From Bacteroidales bacterium (GTDB taxonomy: Bacteria; Bacteroidota; Bacteroidia; Bacteroidales; VadinHA17), in NCBI GenBank assembly GCA_003501665.1, contig DNOQ01000095.1, forward strand, positions 1-10,481: a DNA stretch of 10,481 nt, in the 5' to 3' direction. How positions within the stretch are numbered: the stretch's first letter is position 1; the number at the start of each line of letters is the position of its first letter. Shown here one piece after another: positions 7,498-10,481 of the stretch. Made by a program: the position numbers and the translations under genes. The notes below the pieces were generated by a model that saw nothing but the letters and a program-made list of their open reading frames with translations, was not told the DNA's origin and did no database searches.

Positions 7498-8645
7498 CAT
7501 GATCTGCTGAGTTCCTTTGCAACAGCTTCTGCAAGTCCCCGCATATATCCTATTGCAAACAGGTTCCCAAGAGTTGTATAACCGCCTCTCATCCCGGCCT
7601 CAATTTCAGTTGCCATTACCGGCACATGATCGGGTCTCATCGGTCCGTCAAAACCAATCTCTATATAAGCTTTCATTGCCTCATACATATCGATATCCCC
7701 CTCGTCATGAAAGGTTTCCGTGAAATGAGTACTCGGTTTGACCCCGCTCAGATCCTTTACATTTCTGAAGTGGACGAAATTGATAACATCTCTTCCCCAT
7801 TTCCTGACCAGGCCGGGAATATCAACAAGATCCGGCATGCCCATGTAGTTTGCCTGGCACATAGTAATGCCATTGCAGGGTTTCGGATACATGGCCAGAA
7901 GGCGTTCATGACCGGCTACCGTATTCATTATGCGTGAGATTCCCTGAATGACATCTACCTGTGGATCATCAGGATGCATTGACATTCTCATACCTGTTTT
8001 TTCAGCTTCCGGCATAACTGCTTTCACAAAATACTCCAGAGTGTTCCATAAGTGTTCTTTTGAGATCTCGCCATATTCAGTCAGCGGAGCCGGTTTCATC
8101 ACCTCATAATCGAATTCCAGCATCAGGGCACCTCCCCTGCCCGGACGTTCTTTATTCGTTCGTGCCCAGCTTATTACAGGCATCCAGTTATAGCAGATGA
8201 TATCAACATCACCATACTGTTTCAGATTTTTCATGAATGTTATGAAATTTGAGATCTCTTCGTCGCGGCCTTCAAGCCCAAGCTTGGTTTTGGTTCCGAG
8301 CGAAGGAGGGCCTTCAACAACATACCATTTTATTCCCTCTTTATCCCATGCAGCTTTAGTGGCTTTTATGACTTCAGGGTCCCATGGATTAAGTCCCTTT
8401 TTCCACTCCACTCCTGATACTGCATAATTAACAGCCAGTTGTTTTGCAAACGGAACTTTTGGTGATGTCGGACCGTTCAGAAATGCAAATTTGATCCCGC
8501 CGTCTTTTACATATGGTCCCGGTTCCGGACCGGAACTCTTATCTTTATAAGTTGATTGTGTACAGGTGGACATCAACCCTGCCAAGGATGCTGTTGTTGT
8601 AAAAATGGCAGTTTTCTTAATAAAATCTCTACGGTTATCTTTCAT
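7497..8645 (-). CDS. uxuA: Exported mannonate dehydratase (UxuA) family protein
   Basis: At 382 residues it is close to the usual UxuA length of about 390. UxuA converts D-mannonate to 2-keto-3-deoxygluconate in glucuronate breakdown. Active-site and metal-site motifs of the family are visible: MHPDDP (223-228), CQANYMGM (263-270), HFRNVKD (292-298), HDEGDIDM (313-320) and RPDH (337-340), the last usually followed by Gly but here by Val. Unlike the cytoplasmic enzyme of E. coli, the N-terminus is a twin-arginine signal (RRDFIKK at 5-11, then a hydrophobic stretch ending near Cys28). The protein is therefore probably exported to the periplasm, perhaps as a lipoprotein, although the MSTC lipobox is poor. 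It sits alone after a 209-nt gap with its own promoter candidate. Bacteroidota carry many such exported UxuA- or sugar-isomerase-like paralogs, so the substrate may be another sugar acid. The gene symbol marks the family, not a proven role. Confidence 0.85.
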   Translation of the reverse strand: MKDNRRDFIKKTAIFTTTASLAGLMSTCTQSTYKDKSSGPEPGPYVKDGGIKFAFLNGPTSPKVPFAKQLAVNYAVSGVEWKKGLNPWDPEVIKATKAAWDKEGIKWYVVEGPPSLGTKTKLGLEGRDEEISNFITFMKNLKQYGDVDIICYNWMPVISWARTNKERPGRGGALMLEFDYEVMKPAPLTEYGEISKEHLWNTLEYFVKAVMPEAEKTGMRMSMHPDDPQVDVIQGISRIMNTVAGHERLLAMYPKPCNGITMCQANYMGMPDLVDIPGLVRKWGRDVINFVHFRNVKDLSGVKPSTHFTETFHDEGDIDMYEAMKAYIEIGFDGPMRPDHVPVMATEIEAGMRGGYTTLGNLFAIGYMRGLAEAVAKELSRS

Positions 8646-8698
8646 GTTATTATTCTTGTTTTGAAAACCTAAGGATATCTGATAAAATATTATTACGA

Positions 8699-8719
8699 AA
8701 TCAAATATAGTATTTGATT
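8699..8719. promoter_or_regulatory. Palindrome over the -7 box of the UxuA-like gene (candidate operator)
   Basis: The arms AATCAAATA (8699-8707) and TATTTGATT (8711-8719) are perfect 9-bp inverted copies around a 3-nt centre. With a one-base bulge the symmetry extends to flanking CGA and TCG. It covers the candidate -7 element, the expected place for a repressor operator that would control the sugar-acid gene downstream. No regulator gene is in the window. Confidence 0.45.
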
Positions 8720-8734
8720 CGTTCAGATGCCAAA
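8702..8734 (-). promoter_or_regulatory. Candidate Bacteroidota-type promoter for the UxuA-like gene
   Basis: Read on the minus strand, TTTG (8734-8731) is followed after 21 nt by TATATTTG (8709-8702). This fits the TTTG / TAnnTTTG pattern known for the primary sigma factor of Bacteroides. The -7 box lies about 57 nt before the ATG at 8645, leaving a leader of roughly 50 nt. The spacing is at the upper end of the usual range, and such short boxes can occur by chance in AT-rich DNA. Confidence 0.45.
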
Positions 8735-8762
8735 ATTATTTTACCATAGGTTGTTAATATTG

Positions 8763-8786
8763 CCCGGAAGATCAATCCTGTCCGGG
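8763..8786 (-). terminator. Hairpin downstream of the WD40 gene (possible terminator)
   Basis: CCCGGA (8763-8768) and TCCGGG (8781-8786) form a perfect GC-rich 6-bp stem with a 12-nt loop. It lies about 70 nt past the stop of the WD40 gene and upstream of the promoter candidate of the UxuA-like gene, where a transcription end would be useful. There is no clear T run after it on the minus strand, so the call is weak. The rest of the 8646-8854 gap shows nothing else that I can name. Confidence 0.3.
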
Positions 8787-8854
8787 TATTTACGAAATCT
8801 ACCGTTTAAGGGTCGTACCCGATAACCGACAAGATTTAATCCGGACTTTTTGTT

Positions 8855-10192
8855 TTAGGATCTCAGCCTTTTAGGCAGATTTAAATTTGGGATCTGGTGA
8901 AGCAGTTTACTGTCACTGAGATATTTCTCTGTTATTGCAGTGTACTGCCTGTTGTTCGTCAGACGGGTAATTACCATATTTTTAAGATTTAAACGGTCAA
9001 TATAAGAGATCCTCTTCTCATCCTTCTGACCCAGGATTTCTTTTTTGCCATTTTCGGGATCATCAAGGACCACCTCTATGAATTCCTTATTTGTTGTATA
9101 AAAGAAACCATTAGGGAAAGCCTTGTCGGGTGGACACTCAAAGATAAATTCATTCTCTGCGGGGAAACATTCCAGTCTTGCAAGAAGACTGCCTGTATCG
9201 GCCGATATGAATGCAACAGTTCCGTCTGAACTTCCTGAGACAAGAAGCGAATTGTCTCCGGAAAGATATAGGCTCCATATCCAGTGATCATGGATCTTAA
9301 TATGATATAACTCTTCTCCGCTAACTATGTTAAAGCACTTTATCGTCCCATCCATACTGCCACTCCAGATCTTTTTTTCGTCCTTTGAAATCCGGATATC
9401 CATGGCATCTGTATTACTGTGAAAAAATGTTCTGACTATATTGCCGGTGGTCTTGTCATGTACCCTTATCAAACCATCGGTGCCTGAAGCCGCGAAAAAG
9501 TGATCTGAAACTGCTATTTTACGTATATTGGCTTCACAGTCAAAAAATTTTAATATTATCTCTCCGGTATGCATTTTAAACTTTAAGCCCATTCCATCGT
9601 CCGAACCACTGTAAACAAACTGATTATCGCATGCGATATCTATACATTCCGGTTCTTTTCTGGGTTTATAGTGCCTGTAGTAAGTAACAATTTCATTTGT
9701 GGCAAGATTCCACCGCCGGCCTGTATTATTTTTGGATAATGATATTTCCGAGTCATAGGATGCACTCAAAATGTGGGTTTCATCTTTATCATAGCATATT
9801 GTCGGACTACGGCCTGTTACTCCCAATGTTTTATCATTAGTGCCTTTCAGCAGGTCAAACCGTCGATAAGTGCCGTCCCATGAAGCTGTCATGAAAGATT
9901 TGTTGTTTTTTGACACTGCAACCATTCTTACGGAATTTCTGTGCCCGGTATACTGGCAGGGCATAAGCTCCAGTTTTTCAAGATCAATAACCCTTATATA
10001 TCCAAAATGACTGGTAAAGGTAATTATCAGGTAGCGGTTATTTCCGGTCATATTTACCGACCTTATGCCATGACGCTCACAGTAAGGTTTGTATTCATGT
10101 CTCAGGTAAGATTTCGGGTTTGTATCTTCATCCTTCTGCAGACAAAGACTTACATTTTTATTTCTAAGGTGTAATGCATTATTGTTATCCAT
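8855..10192 (-). CDS. WD40-repeat beta-propeller protein
   Basis: The 445-residue protein contains about seven WD40-type blades. Each is recognisable from its turn-and-strand end: FGYIRVID (63-70), SWDGTYRRFD (104-113), SYDSEI with RRWNLATNE (145-167), SGSDDGMGLKF (195-205), SGTDGLIRVHD (236-246), SGSMDGTIKCFN (278-289) and SGSSDGTVAFI (319-329). One blade carries a short insertion (SLSKNNTG, about 151-158). Seven blades make one closed propeller, which normally serves as a protein-binding platform and not as an enzyme. After the propeller, about 105 residues of unknown, charged sequence form the C-terminus. No signal peptide is visible, so it is probably cytoplasmic. Its ATG shares one base with the stop of the coiled-coil gene (TGATG), implying coupled translation and a likely physical partnership. 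Partner and pathway cannot be told from the sequence. Confidence 0.9.
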   Translation of the reverse strand: MDNNNALHLRNKNVSLCLQKDEDTNPKSYLRHEYKPYCERHGIRSVNMTGNNRYLIITFTSHFGYIRVIDLEKLELMPCQYTGHRNSVRMVAVSKNNKSFMTASWDGTYRRFDLLKGTNDKTLGVTGRSPTICYDKDETHILSASYDSEISLSKNNTGRRWNLATNEIVTYYRHYKPRKEPECIDIACDNQFVYSGSDDGMGLKFKMHTGEIILKFFDCEANIRKIAVSDHFFAASGTDGLIRVHDKTTGNIVRTFFHSNTDAMDIRISKDEKKIWSGSMDGTIKCFNIVSGEELYHIKIHDHWIWSLYLSGDNSLLVSGSSDGTVAFISADTGSLLARLECFPAENEFIFECPPDKAFPNGFFYTTNKEFIEVVLDDPENGKKEILGQKDEKRISYIDRLNLKNMVITRLTNNRQYTAITEKYLSDSKLLHQIPNLNLPKRLRS

Positions 10193-10481
10193 CAGTTGGC
10201 ATTCTTAAATTGGTTTATAATTTCACATTTTAACAATTGTAACCTGCTTCTCAATTCACTGACCTCTTCCTTTAGTTTATCGGTATGTTTACTTATATTT
10301 TCATTGGCCCGCCTGTATTTCTGAGCTTGGATATCATTTGTGTATGTATCCTGGATAAGTTCCAGATTTGTCAGTTGCAGACTGATTTTTGCAATTTCGT
10401 GTTTAAGGAATTCAATGAGTTCATTAAGTGATGCTCCCGTACTTATCATAAATTCCAGACGGTTGCCGGTTTCGTAATGTT
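10192..10481 (-). CDS. Coiled-coil protein, C-terminal part; 5' end beyond the right edge
   Basis: From the ATG at 10449 this would be an 85-residue protein, nearly all helix and of coiled-coil character (ISLQLTNLELIQ, then NISKHTDKLKEEVSELRSRLQLL). The frame stays open upstream to the window edge, reading HYETGNRLEF before that Met. This looks like ordinary coding sequence, so the gene is probably larger and only its C-terminal part is seen. No known domain is recognisable. It overlaps the WD40 gene by one base (TGATG), so the two are co-translated. The coiled coil may bind the WD40 propeller or mediate oligomer formation. Alternatively it is a complete small coiled-coil protein starting at 10449. 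Confidence 0.65.
   Translation of the reverse strand, partial: HYETGNRLEFMISTGASLNELIEFLKHEIAKISLQLTNLELIQDTYTNDIQAQKYRRANENISKHTDKLKEEVSELRSRLQLLKCEIINQFKNAN

Noticed and set aside
7626..7937. A 103-codon open frame on the plus strand opposite the UxuA-like gene
   Set aside because: The minus strand carries the conserved UxuA motifs over this stretch, and the plus frame has no independent support.
8646..8854. A small RNA in the gap between the WD40 and UxuA-like genes
   Set aside because: Short inverted repeats are present, but there is no known RNA family signature and no promoter-terminator pair that would define a transcript.

Overview
The window looks like a chromosomal segment from a Bacteroidota bacterium. 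This is an inference from the AT-rich coding style, the short or overlapping gene junctions without strong Shine-Dalgarno sites, a TTTG / TAnnTTTG promoter candidate, and a twin-arginine exported sugar-acid lyase of a kind common in that phylum. No ribosomal or other marker gene is present, so the assignment is not firm.

Left part (1-7349, + strand): five genes packed as one operon. They are separated by 2-3 nt or joined by ATGA overlaps (the last junction is ATGA or a longer overlap, depending on the start used). In order they encode (1) the C-terminal part of an unrecognised protein that is open at the left edge; (2) a 1093-residue protein with an unknown N-terminal half and a complete actin/Hsp70-type ATPase core in its C-terminal half; (3) a small membrane-anchored coiled-coil protein with a C-terminal beta-rich domain; (4) a MotA/TolQ/ExbB-type channel subunit with a long predicted helical tail; and (5) a MotB-like protein with one membrane helix, a conserved aspartate and an OmpA-like periplasmic domain. 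Genes 4 and 5 resemble the ZorA-ZorB ion-driven motor of the Zorya anti-phage systems. No ZorC, ZorD or ZorE effector is visible. In that place stand the actin-fold ATPase, the coiled-coil membrane protein and the unidentified first gene. This is the main candidate for an undescribed system: a proton- or sodium-driven envelope motor joined to a cytoplasmic actin-like ATPase.

Middle (7350-7496): a gene-free spacer between converging genes. It is filled by a striking run of about fifteen in-register 8-bp tandem units of two sequence types, followed by a small hairpin at the end of the next gene.

Right part (7497-10481, - strand): a Tat-signal-bearing mannonate dehydratase (UxuA) family protein with its own promoter candidate and a palindrome over the -7 element. 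Upstream of it are a seven-bladed WD40 beta-propeller protein and, overlapping it by one base, the C-terminal part of a coiled-coil protein that runs off the right edge. The WD40 pair and the UxuA-like gene share no obvious role with the motor operon.
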